64,000 nt of DNA from Symsagittifera roscoffensis (taxonomy: Eukaryota; Xenacoelomorpha; Acoela; Convolutidae): assembly GCF_963678635.1 (NCBI RefSeq), contig NC_087065.1, positions 33,481,679 to 33,545,678 on the forward strand. Direction: 5' to 3'. The translations under genes and the position numbers were made by a program. Position 1 is the first letter of the stretch; every line of letters starts with the position of its first letter. The notes under the pieces were generated by a model. The model was given only the letters and a program-made list of their open reading frames with translations, made no database searches and had not been told where the DNA came from. Below are positions 32,520 to 45,034 of this stretch, piece by piece.

Positions 32520-34560
32520 AGTTACATATATACTTTTATATGAAATTAAATAAACGATTACAACTATACTCAAACATACATACCCCACCAAACATATAAA
32601 GCTGCATACTTGTATACATAAAAAACATAAACACACTTTCATAAGTTGCAAACTTGAATGCATACTCACAAAAATAGTCATACGTATTTTATTACATATA
32701 TACGTTTATTCATAGACATTTAAATACTTACATAAGGTTATTCATACAAACTTACAGACAAAAACAATGACATACACACTTACTGAATACAAAAATACAT
32801 ACATGTATACATAAGCACAAACTTACATAAACACATACATACATACTTACATACATACAAACATACAAGCATACATAAATACATACAAACGTACTTACAT
32901 ATATACATACAAATTTAAAGTTAATTAGAGACATTCATACAACCATACGTACAAAATTACATACATATATGCAAAAATACTTCCATACATACAAAAATTC
33001 AAAATGAAGTCTTACACAAAGGTATGAATACAAACGTACATAGTCTTATACATACGAAGAATGCAAACAAACTACCATACATACATAATTTTTACATACT
33101 TGCTTACATACTTTTAAACCTGCAATCAATTATACGAAAAGTTTTGCTTACACACATGCAAAGATTTTGACTTCATATTTCTGCTGACCTTTAAAATAGA
33201 ACCACATTTAAACACACAAACCAGCTTACATTCACTTCACACTTTCAAGACAAATATATACACACATTCAGACAAAAGAGTCAGGCAATACAGACCGGCA
33301 TTCGTACGTCTTTACATACAATCATATAAACGTGTCTTTCATACTCATATACGAAAATGCATAGGTACTTGCCTACAAACAGACATGGATCGTAATTTAC
33401 AAGCATGCAACGACTCATGTGTACACACTTCCCACTAAACAGACATAAAACTTCAATCATAAACTTGTACAATTTGCAAACAAGCAAATTTTTAGATGAT
33501 TTTAAACTGAAAAACATACATTGATACAAAATAATTGCTGTTCTTCATTCACTCAATCAAGCGGACATGCAGTCAAGAGTTCTTCTTAGATAAAACGTAC
33601 AAATATACATAACTTCTGAATACTCAAATGAATACACACAACTAGTATGTACATACATGATTAATTAAATTTATAAATGCAAAAAATTGTACACTTTCAC
33701 ATAGAGACATAGTTTACATAAATAGACACACGCAAGTTTTGCTTACACACATGCATAGATTTTACTAATTAGTTCTGCTGACCTTTAAAATACAATCACA
33801 TGTAAACACGCAAACCAACTTACATTCTCTTCACACTTTCAAGACAAATATATACAAACATTCAGACAAAAAGAATCACGCATTACAGACTGGCATTCAT
33901 ACGTCTTACATACAATCAAATGAACGTGCCTTTCATACTCATATACAAATATGCATAAGTATTTGCCTAAAATCATACATTGATACAAAACATTTGCTTG
34001 TATTTATTCACTCAATCAAGCGGACATGCAGTCAAGAGTTCTTACTTACATAAAAACATACAAATTTACATAACTTCTAAACAATCAAATGAATACACAT
34101 AAATAGAATACAAATAGTAGAATACAGTATAACAAATAGTAAAATACACACAAGTATAACAAATAGTAAAATACACAAAAATGATTATAACATTATTAAT
34201 TACCTTTATACCTGCAAAAAGTTGTACACTTTTACATAGATACATACAGTTTAAATAAATACACACATACGCAAAGCATATGTGCGTACATATATACTAT
34301 GCATATAGTATCTTGTCAAACCTTCAAGAAAGTCTAGAAACGTTAGTGAAAATCAAGTTGGGTTATAGTTATTCTTCTAGTTACAATTGTTTTGGTTTTC
34401 AAACGCATAGGGAAAAAAATTGTACTCATACATACAAACACATCAGCATGCATACATACACGCATACACAAAAAAAATTACTTGCATATGCTTATGAACA
34501 CAACTATTCACACAAAATTATAATCATTACGTTTCACGTAAAAATATGTTCAAATACAAT
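32520..34560. repeat. TACA/CATA-rich tract in the left arm, with a 595-bp tandem duplication
   Basis: The tract is dominated by ACATACATA-type simple sequence with interspersed unique words. The segment starting GTTTTGCTTACACACATGCA at 33141 recurs at 33736 (period 595 bp), including GACCTTTAAAATA, CACTTTCAAGACAAATATAT and CAATCAAGCGGACATGCAGT. The mirrored tract in the right arm (about 40800-42430) has only one copy. ORFs on the minus strand here are simple-sequence artefacts. Confidence 0.75.
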
Positions 34561-37500
34561 CAAAACCTACATACACAAATTGATTTTACAATGCAAACGT
34601 CGCAAGCAGAGATTTGCAAAGAAAAGCCAGCTTTCAGCCAAGTCATCTACACAATTTATCAATTTTTTTCATCTTTAAAAAAATAAAAAATGGTGATAAA
34701 CACACTTTTAATATGTCTGTTGATCTCCCAAACGAATTTTCCAACGGTATCAAACTTCTACTCAATGACCAGTGAGACATGAAAAGCATTTTTAGTGGTC
34801 AGAAGAAAAAACCAAGGCTTACTAACTTGCATTGGACGGGAAAATTTCAAAACAATTTGTAGAAAATTTTTTGTACGACAGTCCGAATATAGTTTTTTGA
34901 AATATCAAAAATTTCTCTCAAGTAATTATTTAGTTTTGTACAGAAAATTTAAGACAGTGGAAGTTTTGATTTGAAATAAAAATTTTGGTGATTGTTTTGA
35001 GATTTATAATCATTTTAGAAAATTAGATTTTTTCATTCATTTGTTGGTTCTGTAGATTGATATATCTTCAGTTGACTATTAGGCTGCAGGTTTAACCGTA
35101 GACCAAGTTACATTGACTAGAGGTGCACATTATGTTGTTTTCTCGCTAAACCATCAAAAGTTTTGTTGATCGAAAAAATGTATTTAGTTCTGAAAAAGCT
35201 ATTTAACACAGGTTCAACTGTTCTTTTTTCATCTTTTTCCCCCGTATTTATGCAATATCGATCGTTTGAGTTATAGTATCTTAGAAAATAATCTTTTAAA
35301 TATGATAACACTAACGGTAAAATATATGTTTTAGAGAAAACAAAAGTTGTTCTAAGCTGATGTTCAACCCATTTTTTCAGTAATAAAGAAAACTTTCAAA
35401 AAATTTGTGCAAAACAAACAACCCAATCTTGTTTTGCGAATTTGAATTTTCTAGAACGACCGTTTTTTAGACATGATTCTAAATGAAACACAGTTTTTTT
35501 TAGTTTCAAAGAATTAAGAGCAAAAAAATGTTCTTTTTGTTTTATTTAATTTAGATTACAAAACAAACAGCTAAACATTAATAAATTCAACTTAACTATT
35601 TGAAAAAAGCAGCACAAAACACAAAAAAGACTAAAAAATTTTCAATTGACGCCACGTATAACAGAGATTGATGCGTTCCGATCCTTTTTCTTGTTTTTTT
35701 GCGAGCAAATGGCGTTTACATTTGGCTAATATCGGTTGTCTGCCGACTGCACCAAGGGCTCTTTGTTAGACTGATTTCTGCAACGAGAGTAACAAGGTGA
35801 AGCTGGTGGCTCAATTTCCAGGCCGACTTGGGCCTCTCGACTTCCTGGGAAGATCCAATTTGACTCTACGAAAGAGGAATGCACTCATAAGGAGATGACT
35901 AAATCTAGATCTTTGATTAGCCTAACTTTGGCTATTTGCGCTGAATCGATGATATAAACTCCGATGATCAAAAATTCTTTTTTTCTGATGGCCTTTTAAA
36001 CCTTATTTTCAAAAGATATAAATGGCAAAAGATAACCTAAATGGAAAATATGTGATTAAGTGTTATCACTATTTGAATTTATTTGGTGTCTAATAAGGAA
36101 AGAAAACCTCCGTGATTAGTCTTGTCAAAAATAGTACGTTCTTGAGCGGAATCAGTCAAAACTTACACAAACAGTTTTATAAAAATTTGCGGTAACGGAG
36201 AGCAAAAATTGAATTAAAACGGGTAAAATTAAGGATCAAATGATGAAAGCACGCGCCTGCAGAGGCGTTGTTTTTGCGGTAAAAACAGAACAATTCTTAT
36301 CATGAATTAGAAATGAAATAGCTGATAAAGGCTTTGTTTTGTATAATCAAGACCACATCTTTTCTACTTTTTGTTAGTAATTTTATCGACTCTTCTTCTC
36401 TTCTTCTAATTGAACAGTTTTGGACAAGAAAAAAACCTAGCATAGTTTTGGGCTCACATTCCTATCTTGTATTCAGCGGCTAATCTAAAATGAACATATA
36501 AATTTCCCCATGTTCGATTGAGATCTATGATTGGGTTTAGATGTCAGTCCACAACCAGAAAGATTTTCAAAAAGAAACCTTTTACATTTCAACTTAATTT
36601 AGTCTTACCGGAATTTGTTTATCTGCTGGGAAACTTATCCAATTTGGTCTCGCTGTGTATGATCTATCACTGGCTGATAAGCAAATGGCTGGAATAAACT
36701 GGAATTTATGTATATATGTCCGTGTTTGAGTTTTTACGCGTGTTCATCGGTATGTGTAATTTTTAATTTTTATGTGTATATATATATATGTCCAGAAGTG
36801 TAACAATAGCTAAAAGTAAAGCCGGAAATCAAACTCAATATAGCTTTAATTACAGAATGGTGAAGAACTTCTAGAACATTTTACTAGGTGTTGTATCTGT
36901 ACTATGTTCAACCAGATACTGCAAAGTAATATAAATATGTGTAAACTGTGTGCATTTCATGATTGATTTTTACATGCTATACGGTTTGCTTGTATTGGAA
37001 ATGTTATATCAGAAAAGATGTACAAGCAGGTTTGTTCTAAAAAGTTTTGGAATCAATTTAGGATAAATAATTGTTATTGGAAAAAAAATTCGATGTCAAA
37101 ATCAACCCAAATTCTTCTTTTACTTTTTTTCAATATTCTAAACTGTTTTACCAGATGCTAAGTGGGTACAGATTATCAATCAGGTTTGGATAAGAATAAT
37201 TAGTGCGTGTAGATAGGCATTGTGATCAGTTTTTATTTGTGAAGTAAGTAACATTAACGTCTACTTTGTATGTTTGTGGTTATACACATTTGTATATAAT
37301 GATTCGTATGTATAAATTCACTTATGTGATCAAAACTATGCCATCAGAAGTGCCATTTTAAATAGAAAAACAATTCATCTCAAATTTGTTTGCTGCTCTT
37401 GATTTCTGAATAGTTCACCACATACTAAAAATTCACCAGATACTACATTAAAACGTATTTCTATGCCTACATAAAGACATAGTGTGTGATATGGTTTTAC

Positions 37501-37732
37501 AAAACTTATCATTCTTTTCTAACCTACCTAACCTTATATGAGCAATTTTAATTAGTATTACAGCTATAACTAAAATCATTTAAATTTTTGTTCAGATTTT
37601 CAAATAGTTCTCACTAGGTATTTCATATGTAGTGTGAAAAAACGAATGTTTATTTATATATGAAGTATGCGGGTATGTAAGTGTCTAAAGTTTGTATAAT
37701 TTTTGCAACTCAATTTTGGGCTGACTCCTGTA

Positions 37733-37932
37733 NNNNNNNNNNNNNNNNNNNNNNNNNNNNNNNNNNNNNNNNNNNNNNNNNNNNNNNNNNNNNNNNNNNN
37801 NNNNNNNNNNNNNNNNNNNNNNNNNNNNNNNNNNNNNNNNNNNNNNNNNNNNNNNNNNNNNNNNNNNNNNNNNNNNNNNNNNNNNNNNNNNNNNNNNNNN
37901 NNNNNNNNNNNNNNNNNNNNNNNNNNNNNNNN
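37733..37932. other. Assembly gap of exactly 200 N at the palindrome centre
   Basis: The N run falls between the two inverted arms. A round 200 may be a placeholder rather than a measured length. The centre of a long palindrome is a typical assembly break, so true interior sequence, possibly with genes, may be missing. ORFs that read through the N run are meaningless. Confidence 0.95.
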
Positions 37933-40900
37933 TGTAGGCATAGAAATACATTTTAATGTAGTATTTGGTAAATTTTTAGTATGTGGTGAACTATTCAGAA
38001 ATCAAGAGCAGCAAACAAATTTGAGATGAATTGTTTTTCTATTTAAAGTGGCACTTCTGATGGCATAATTTTGATCAAATAAGTGAATTTATACATACGA
38101 ATCATTATATACAAATGTGTATAACCACAAACATACAAAGTAGACGTTAATATTGCTTACTTCACAAATAAAAACTGATTACAAAGCCTATCTACACGCA
38201 CTAATTTTATTTATCCAAACCTGATTGATAATCTGTACCCACTTAGCATCTGGTAAAACAATTTAGAATAATGAAGATAAGTAAAAGAAGAATTTGGGTT
38301 GATTTTGACATCGAATTTTTTTCCAATAACAATTATTTATCCTAAATTGATTCGAAAACTTTTTAGAACAAACCTGCTTGTACATCTTTTCTGATATAAC
38401 ATTTCCAATACATGCAAACCGTATAGCATGTAAAAATCAAACATGCAATGCACACAGTTTACACATATTTATATTACTTTGCAGTATCTGGTTGAACATA
38501 GTACAGATACAACACCTAGTAAAATGTTCTAGAAGTTCTTCACCAATCTGTAATTAAAGCTACATTGAGTTTGAATTTTGGCTTTACTTTTAGCTATTGT
38601 TACACTTCTGAACATATATATACATAAAAATTAACAATTACACATACCGATAAACACGCGTAAAAAATCAAACACGGACATTTATACATAAATTCCAGTT
38701 TATTCCAGCCATTCGCTTATGAGCCAGTGATAGATCATACACAGCGAGACCAAATTGGATAAGTTTCCCAGCAGATAAACAAATTCCGGTAAGACTAAAT
38801 CAGGTTGAAATGTAAAAGGTTTCTTTTTGAAAATCTTTCTGGTTGTGGACTGACATCTAAACCCAATCATAGATCTCAATCGAACATGGGGAAATTTATA
38901 TGTTCATTTTAGATTAGCCGCTGAATACAAGATAGGAATGTGAGCCCAAAACTATGCTAGGTTTTTTTCTTGTCCAAAACTGTTCAATTAGAAGAAGAGA
39001 AGAAGAGTCGATAAAATTACTAACAAAAAGTAGAAAAGATGTGGTCTTGATTATACAAAACAAAGCCTTTATCAGCTATTTCATTTCTAATTCATGATAA
39101 GAATTGTTCTGTTTTTACCGCAAAAACAACGCCTCTGCAGGCGCGTGCTTTCATCATTTGATTCTTATTTTTACCCGTTTCAATTCAATTTTTACTCTCC
39201 GTTACCGCAAAACTTTATAAAACTCTTTGTGTAAGTTTTGACTGATTCCGCTCAAGAACGTACTATTTTTGACAAGACTGCTCACGGGGTTTTTTTTTCC
39301 TGATTAGACACCAAATAAATTCAATTAATGATAACACTTAATCACATATTTTCCATTTAGGTTATCTTATTCCATTTATATCTTTTGAAAATAAGGTTTA
39401 AAAGGCCATCAGAAAAAAAGAATTTTTGATCATCGGAGTTTATATCATCGATTCAGCGCAAATAGCCAAAGTTAGGCTAATCAAAGATCTAGATTTACTC
39501 ATCTCCTTATGAGTGCATTCCTCTTTCGTAGAGTCAAATTGGATCTTCCCAGGAAGTCGAGAGGCCCAAGTCGGCCTGGAAATTGAGCCACCAGCTTCAC
39601 CTTGTTACTCTCGTTGCAGAAATCAGCCCTTGGTGCATTCGGCAGACAACCGATAGTAGCCAAATGTAAACGCTATTTGCTCGCAAAAAAAACAAAAAAA
39701 AGGATCGGAACGCATCAATCTCTGTTATACGTGGCGTCAATTGAAAAGTTTTCAGTCTTTTTTGTGTTTTGTGCTGCTTTTTTCAAATAGTTAAGTTGAA
39801 TTTATTAATGTTTAGCTGTTTGTTTTGTAATCTAAATTAAATAAAACAAAAAGAACATTTTTTTTGCTCTTAATTCTTTGAAAGTAAAAAAAACTGTGTT
39901 TCATTTAGAATCATGTCTAAAAAACGGTCGTTCTAGAAAATTCAAATTCGCAAAACAAGATTGGGTTGTTTGTTTTGCACAAATTTTTTGAAAGTTTTCT
40001 TTATTACTGAAAAAATGGGTTGAACATCAGCTTAGAACAACTTTTGTTTTCTCTAAAACATATCTTTTACCGTAAGTGTTACCATTGTTAAAAATTATTT
40101 TCTAAGATACTATAACTCAAACGATCGATATTGCATAAATACGGGGGAAAAAGATGAAAAAAGGACAGTTGAACCTGTGTTAAATAGCTTTTTCAGAACC
40201 CAATACATTTTTTCGATCAACAAAATGTTTGATGGTTTAGCAAGAAAACAACATATTAGGCAATTCTAGTCAATGTAACTTGGTCTACGGTTAAACCTGC
40301 AGCCTAATAGTCAACTGAAGATATATCAATCTACAGAAACAACAAATGAATGAAAAAACCAAATTTTCTGAAAAGATTAAAAATCTCAAAACAGTAATCA
40401 AAATTTTTGTTTCGAATCAAAACTTCCACTGTTTTAAGTTTTCTGTACAAAACTAAATAATTACTTGAGAGAAATTTTCGATATGTCAAAAAACTACATT
40501 CGGACTGTCGAACAAAAAATTTTCAACAAGTTGTTTTGAAATTTTCCCGTCCAATGCAAGTTAGTAAGCCTTGGTTTTTTCTTCTGACCACTAAAAATGC
40601 TTCTCATGACTCACTGGTCATATTTGAGTAGAAGTTTGATACCGTTGGAAAATTCGTTTGGGAGATCAACAGTTATATTAAAATGTATTTTTTTTAAAGA
40701 TGAACAAAATTGCTAAATTGTGTAGATGACTTGGCTGAAAGCTGGCATTTCTTTGCAAATCTCTGCTTGCGACGTTTGCATTATAAAATCAATTTGTGTA
40801 TGTAGGTTTTGATTGTATTTGAACATATTTATACGTGAAACGTAATGATTATAATTTTGTGTGAATAGTTGTGTTCATAAGCAAATGCAAGTAATTTTTT

Positions 40901-43900
40901 TTGTGTATGCGTGTATGTATGCATGCCGATGTGTTTGTATGTATGAGTACAATTTTTTTCCCTATGCGTTTGAAAACCAAAACAATTGTAACTAGAAGAA
41001 TAACTATAACCCAACTTGATTTTCACTAACGTTTCTAGACCTTCTTGAAGGTTTGACAAGATACTATATGCATAGTATATATGTACGCATATATGCTTTG
41101 CGTATGTGTGTATTTATTTAAACTGTATGTATCTATGTAAAAGTGTACAACTTTTTGCATGTATAAAGGTAATTAATCATGTTATATTCATTTGTGTGTA
41201 TTCTACTATTTGTTATACTTGTGTGTATTCTACTATTTGTTATACTGTATTCTACTATTTGTATTCTATTACATGTTGTACTATTTATGAGTATTCATTT
41301 GGTTGTTTAGAAGTTATGTAAATTTGTATGTTTTTATGTAAGTAAGAACTCTTGACTGCATGTCCGCTTGATTGAGCGAATGAATACAAGCAAATATTTT
41401 GTATCAATGTATGTTTTTCAGTTTAAAATCATCTAAAAATTTGCTTGTTTGCAAATTGTACAAATTTATGATTGAAATTTTATGTCTGTTTAGTGGGAAT
41501 TGAGTACACGTGAGTCATTGCATGCTTGTAAAGTACGATCCATGTCTGTTTGTAGGCAAGTACCTATGCATTTTCGTATATGAGTATGAAAGACACGTTT
41601 ATTTGATTGTATGTAAAGACGTATGAATGCCGGTCTGTATTGCCTGACTCTTTTGTCTGAATGTGTGTATATATTTGTCTTGAAAGTTAGAAGTGAATGT
41701 AAGCTGGTTTGAGTGTTTAAATGTGGTTCTATTTTAAAGGTCAGCAGAAATATGAAGTCAAAATCTTTGCATGCGTGTAAGCAAAACTTTTCGTATAATT
41801 GATTGCAGGTTTAAAAGTATCTAAGCAAGTATAAAAAACTTATGTACGTATGGTAGTTTTTTTGCATTCTTCGTATGTATAAGACTATGTACGTTTGTAT
41901 TCATACCTTTATGTAAGACTTCATTTTGAATTTTTGTATGTATGGAAGTATTTTTGCATGTATGTATGTAATTTCGTACGTATGGTTGTATGAATGTCTC
42001 TAAGTAACTTTAAATTTGTATATATGTAAGTACGTTTGTATGTTTTTATGTATGCATGTATGTATGTATGTATGTGTTTATGTAAGTTTGTGCTTATGTA
42101 TACAGGTATGTATTTTTGTATTCAGTAAGTGTGTATGTCATTGTTTTTCTCTGTAAGTTTGAATGATTAATCTTATGTAAGTATTTAAACGTGTATGAAT
42201 AAACGTATGTATGTAATAAAATAAGTATGACTAGTTTTGTGAGTATGCATTTAAGTTTGCAACTTATGAAAGTGTGTTTATGTTTTTTATGTTTACAAGT
42301 ATGCAGCTTTATATGTTTGGTGGGGTATGCATGTTTGAGTATAGTTGTAATCGTTTATTTAATTTCATGTAAAAGTATATATGTAACTCAATCGAAATCT
42401 TTCTTCTTAAGTAACTTGAATCTTCTAGAATAATCAACCAGACAATATAATGATAGTTTTTTTCATTTTCTTGATTTGCAAAACAATTTGAGAAATTTAT
42501 TTTAAAAAATTACCTCGAAAGTTTTGATCTTCCAGGTATCCTCATTATGAACAATTCAATCTGAAAAAGTGGCATATGCTGCATTGATAATTTCAATATA
42601 TCTGCAGTCATTGATTATGAAAATTGTTTCAAGTTGTAACAGGAAAGATCAATTTTCAAGTTTTCAAGTCGATGGAAGCATCAAACAACAAGTCCAATTG
42701 GAGACAGCATGGAGTCCAAAGTGTTTGATGAACTGTTGCTCATAGAGATAAAAATTATGATAAGAAAATTATTTTAAAAAAATTTATGGTTTATTGAGGA
42801 AAATCATTGATTGTGCAGACAAACCCGATCGATAGAAGAATGGTTGAAATGACATGCGGCTGTTAGAGCTGAAGACGGTAAGCGGGCAAAGTCTAAGTGA
42901 CAGGTACTGTATATTTGAAGAACGATTGATCAATCTCTAAAAACCACAAGTTCTCAATGGTTTTCATTTGAAAAATCATAATTTTGAATCAAACTTATAA
43001 ACCCACAGAAGTGAAGCAATTGTGTAATCAGATAATCAGTCAGTACAATTTTTTTAAATTCAAGTTTTTTTTAATTGATAGAACTTTTTATGAAATAGCT
43101 CAAAATGCCTACGCCTTTTGTCATTATATAAATAGCAAGTTTTTCTGCATTGAGGCTCAAAATTTCAATTCCTCAAAGTAGAAATGTCTAACAAAGTTAT
43201 TTTGGGCAAATTAAACATATCTTTGTTAGTCGTTCCAGCTTAAGATAACACAACATAATTGACGTTTATCGAAATGCATTGAAACTAAAAAACGGCACTT
43301 ACAAGTTTTCGGAAACTGCTATAGCCAAATTGGTGTGAAAGCATTGCTTAGTTTGAAACAGCTATCGTCCTGACCGAATCCGAACATTCAGGTAGAATGT
43401 TGATGAAAAGGCTTGATTTTTTTTGCTACAATTTCAAACAACTAAGAGTTTTTCGAAGACAAGTCTCGTTAATAGAGAAGACAAATATCGATGCAAAAAT
43501 GAGCAGAAATATCATGATGCAATCACCTCAGACATATATTGAAAGAAATGTTGATCTCTCAATAACATAATTAGTTGTAGATGAGTAATCAAATATTTTG
43601 GCCAAAAAGCCACCGTATGTTGAGAGGCAATAGTCTAATCATGAAAATATTCAAAGGATCAGATTTATATAAAAAACTCAAAATTTAATTTGTTGAGCAG
43701 AAGGTTAATCAATGATAATAACTGATAGCGCTTCAAACTTTTGAATAGAAAGCTCTTGCAAAAACCAGTTTGAACATAATTAGAAGATACTGAGAACAGT
43801 TGACCAGATTGTAGTATCAAACTAAAAAATTATTTAATTGCTTATTCTTGTAATGGAAAAATCAAAAATTTTGGATGCTCAAATTATAACTCCGAACTCA

Positions 43901-45028
43901 TATCAAGTTTTGAGTTTGTATCCATAACTTGTCTTAGATTGTGTTCAGTCTTTCCCGATTGAATTGGCTCTAATTTGAATAATTGTTTTCCTTAAAAGTC
44001 GCAAATAAGTTTTCACCTGCTTTATTCGAAAGTCACTCTGTTTTATAGTATGTATTGGCAAACAAATAACAGTTTTCCCCCAGTTACTAGGTCCGCTTTG
44101 ATGAATATTTTCAAAAATTCGGTTAGCACAATAAAGTTAATAGGAAGTACTAAACGTTTTCTAGAAGCCCCGAAAATTGTTTCCTTTTTTATATAAAAAG
44201 TGGTATATGCAAGTTTTAGAAATGGCTGCAGCAAAATTAATGGGCACTTTTGGCTTTCATCAGTGTTCTCGTTTTTCAAGATCTTTAGCCACTTCAACCT
44301 ATTAGCTCTTTCAACCTTTCTATAAAATCAAAGCTTTTGTCATAGATTTCAGACCTTTTTTTGCAGTCTCCTGTAGACACGGAAACTGGAAATGTCGAAA
44401 TTTTCAAGCCAATTTCATTATTTTAGATTTTTCAGTGTTCCATAATTTTTCTTTGTTTTTTACCTTCAGTTGGCTTAAAGAAATTTTTCATTCTTATTTC
44501 GGTCAAATTGATCATTAGTTTTTGACTAAATAGAGGTGGCGGCCGCCGCAATTGACGAATTTTCCTCTCTTCGAGATTCAGCAATAAAACATGCATTTTT
44601 GAAGGAAATCGTTCACCGCAGCCAACAGTTAAGCTACGCTGCCAAAATCTGGTGCTTTCCTATATACCATATAGTTTGGTTGCATTAGGTTCAACTGATT
44701 GCATATAATAGGTATATAATGTCATTTTACATGTAAACAAGCCAATACCCCCAAACTTTAGAAGGGAAAACATGCACCGACCAAAACTTAACTCCATTCC
44801 CGTTTCCACAACGTTCAGTGGGAATACTCAATAATATACCGAAGTTTTACATGAGGACTATTAGGTATAAAATTATACATGGTGACAATTAGGATTATTA
44901 CATAGTGACCATTGCTGATCATTTAATACATGGTTACCATTTTGATTTATACCTAATGGTCATCCATGTATGACAACCCCCCCCCCCCCCCCCCCCCCCC
45001 GATCCTAACGCACTATATGCATACTACT
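37933..45028 (-). repeat. Right inverted arm of the giant element
   Basis: This arm begins right after the gap with TGTAGGCATAGAAATACATT, the complement of 37471-37452, and runs 7.1 kb to its terminus. It carries an expanded run of more than 20 C at about 44978-45000 where the left arm has only GGGCGGAGGGGG. Confidence 0.85.
40800..42430. repeat. TATG-rich tract in the right arm
   Basis: This is the mirror image of the left-arm CATA tract, single copy, with a small internal repeat of GTGTATTCTACTATTTGTTA at about 41196-41265. Confidence 0.7.
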
Positions 45029-45034
45029 GACGAC
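45029..45034. repeat. Target-site duplication, right copy (GACGAC)
   Basis: An exact repeat of 29915-29920 lies directly after the last base of the right terminus. Confidence 0.8.

Larger units (their letters stand above)
29921..37471 (+). repeat. Left inverted arm of the giant element
   Basis: This arm is 7.55 kb, about 0.45 kb longer than the right arm, mainly because of a tandem duplication at 33141-34277 that the right arm lacks. It contains a GC-richer patch near 30390 (GGCGGCCGCCACC) and another at 35660-35900, both mirrored at about 44540 and 39480-39720. Confidence 0.85.
29921..45028. mobile_element. Giant inverted-repeat element of 15.1 kb with 7-kb arms and 6-bp target duplication
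   Basis: The left arm (29921-37471) is the reverse complement of the right arm (37933-45028) over more than 7 kb. By eye the mismatch is a few percent, plus indels. The outermost 27 bp (starting AGTAGTATGCATATAGTGCG) are identical in both arms, and GACGAC flanks both sides. Between the arms lie 261 bp of left-side unique sequence and a 200-N gap. The arms are non-coding as far as I can read: AT-rich DNA plus a long CATA/TACA-rich tract. A 6-bp duplication and 5'-AG ends are shared with Polinton/Maverick elements, but no polymerase, integrase, capsid or other core gene is visible. It could be a non-autonomous relative, a fold-back element or an unclassified family. Confidence 0.8.

Noticed and set aside
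32475-34266. Several minus-strand ORFs rich in Cys, Val, Tyr and Ile, and their mirror ORFs in the right arm
   Set aside because: They translate CATA/TACA simple sequence and lack any motif.
37654-38029. ORFs of 88-108 codons across the assembly gap
   Set aside because: More than half of each is N; they are not evidence of coding.
32520-42430. CRISPR-like array suspected from repeated words
   Set aside because: The repeats are irregular simple sequence in a eukaryotic genome without constant spacers or cas genes.
29921-45028. The palindrome as a pure assembly artefact
   Set aside because: The arms differ by substitutions, indels, a one-arm 595-bp duplication and a one-arm C run, and exact 6-bp duplications flank the ends. 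Misassembly is still possible at the gap but does not explain these features.
29921-45028. The giant element as a complete Polinton/Maverick
   Set aside because: The 6-bp duplication and AG ends fit, but I see no polymerase B, integrase, protease, ATPase or capsid reading frame in the arms.
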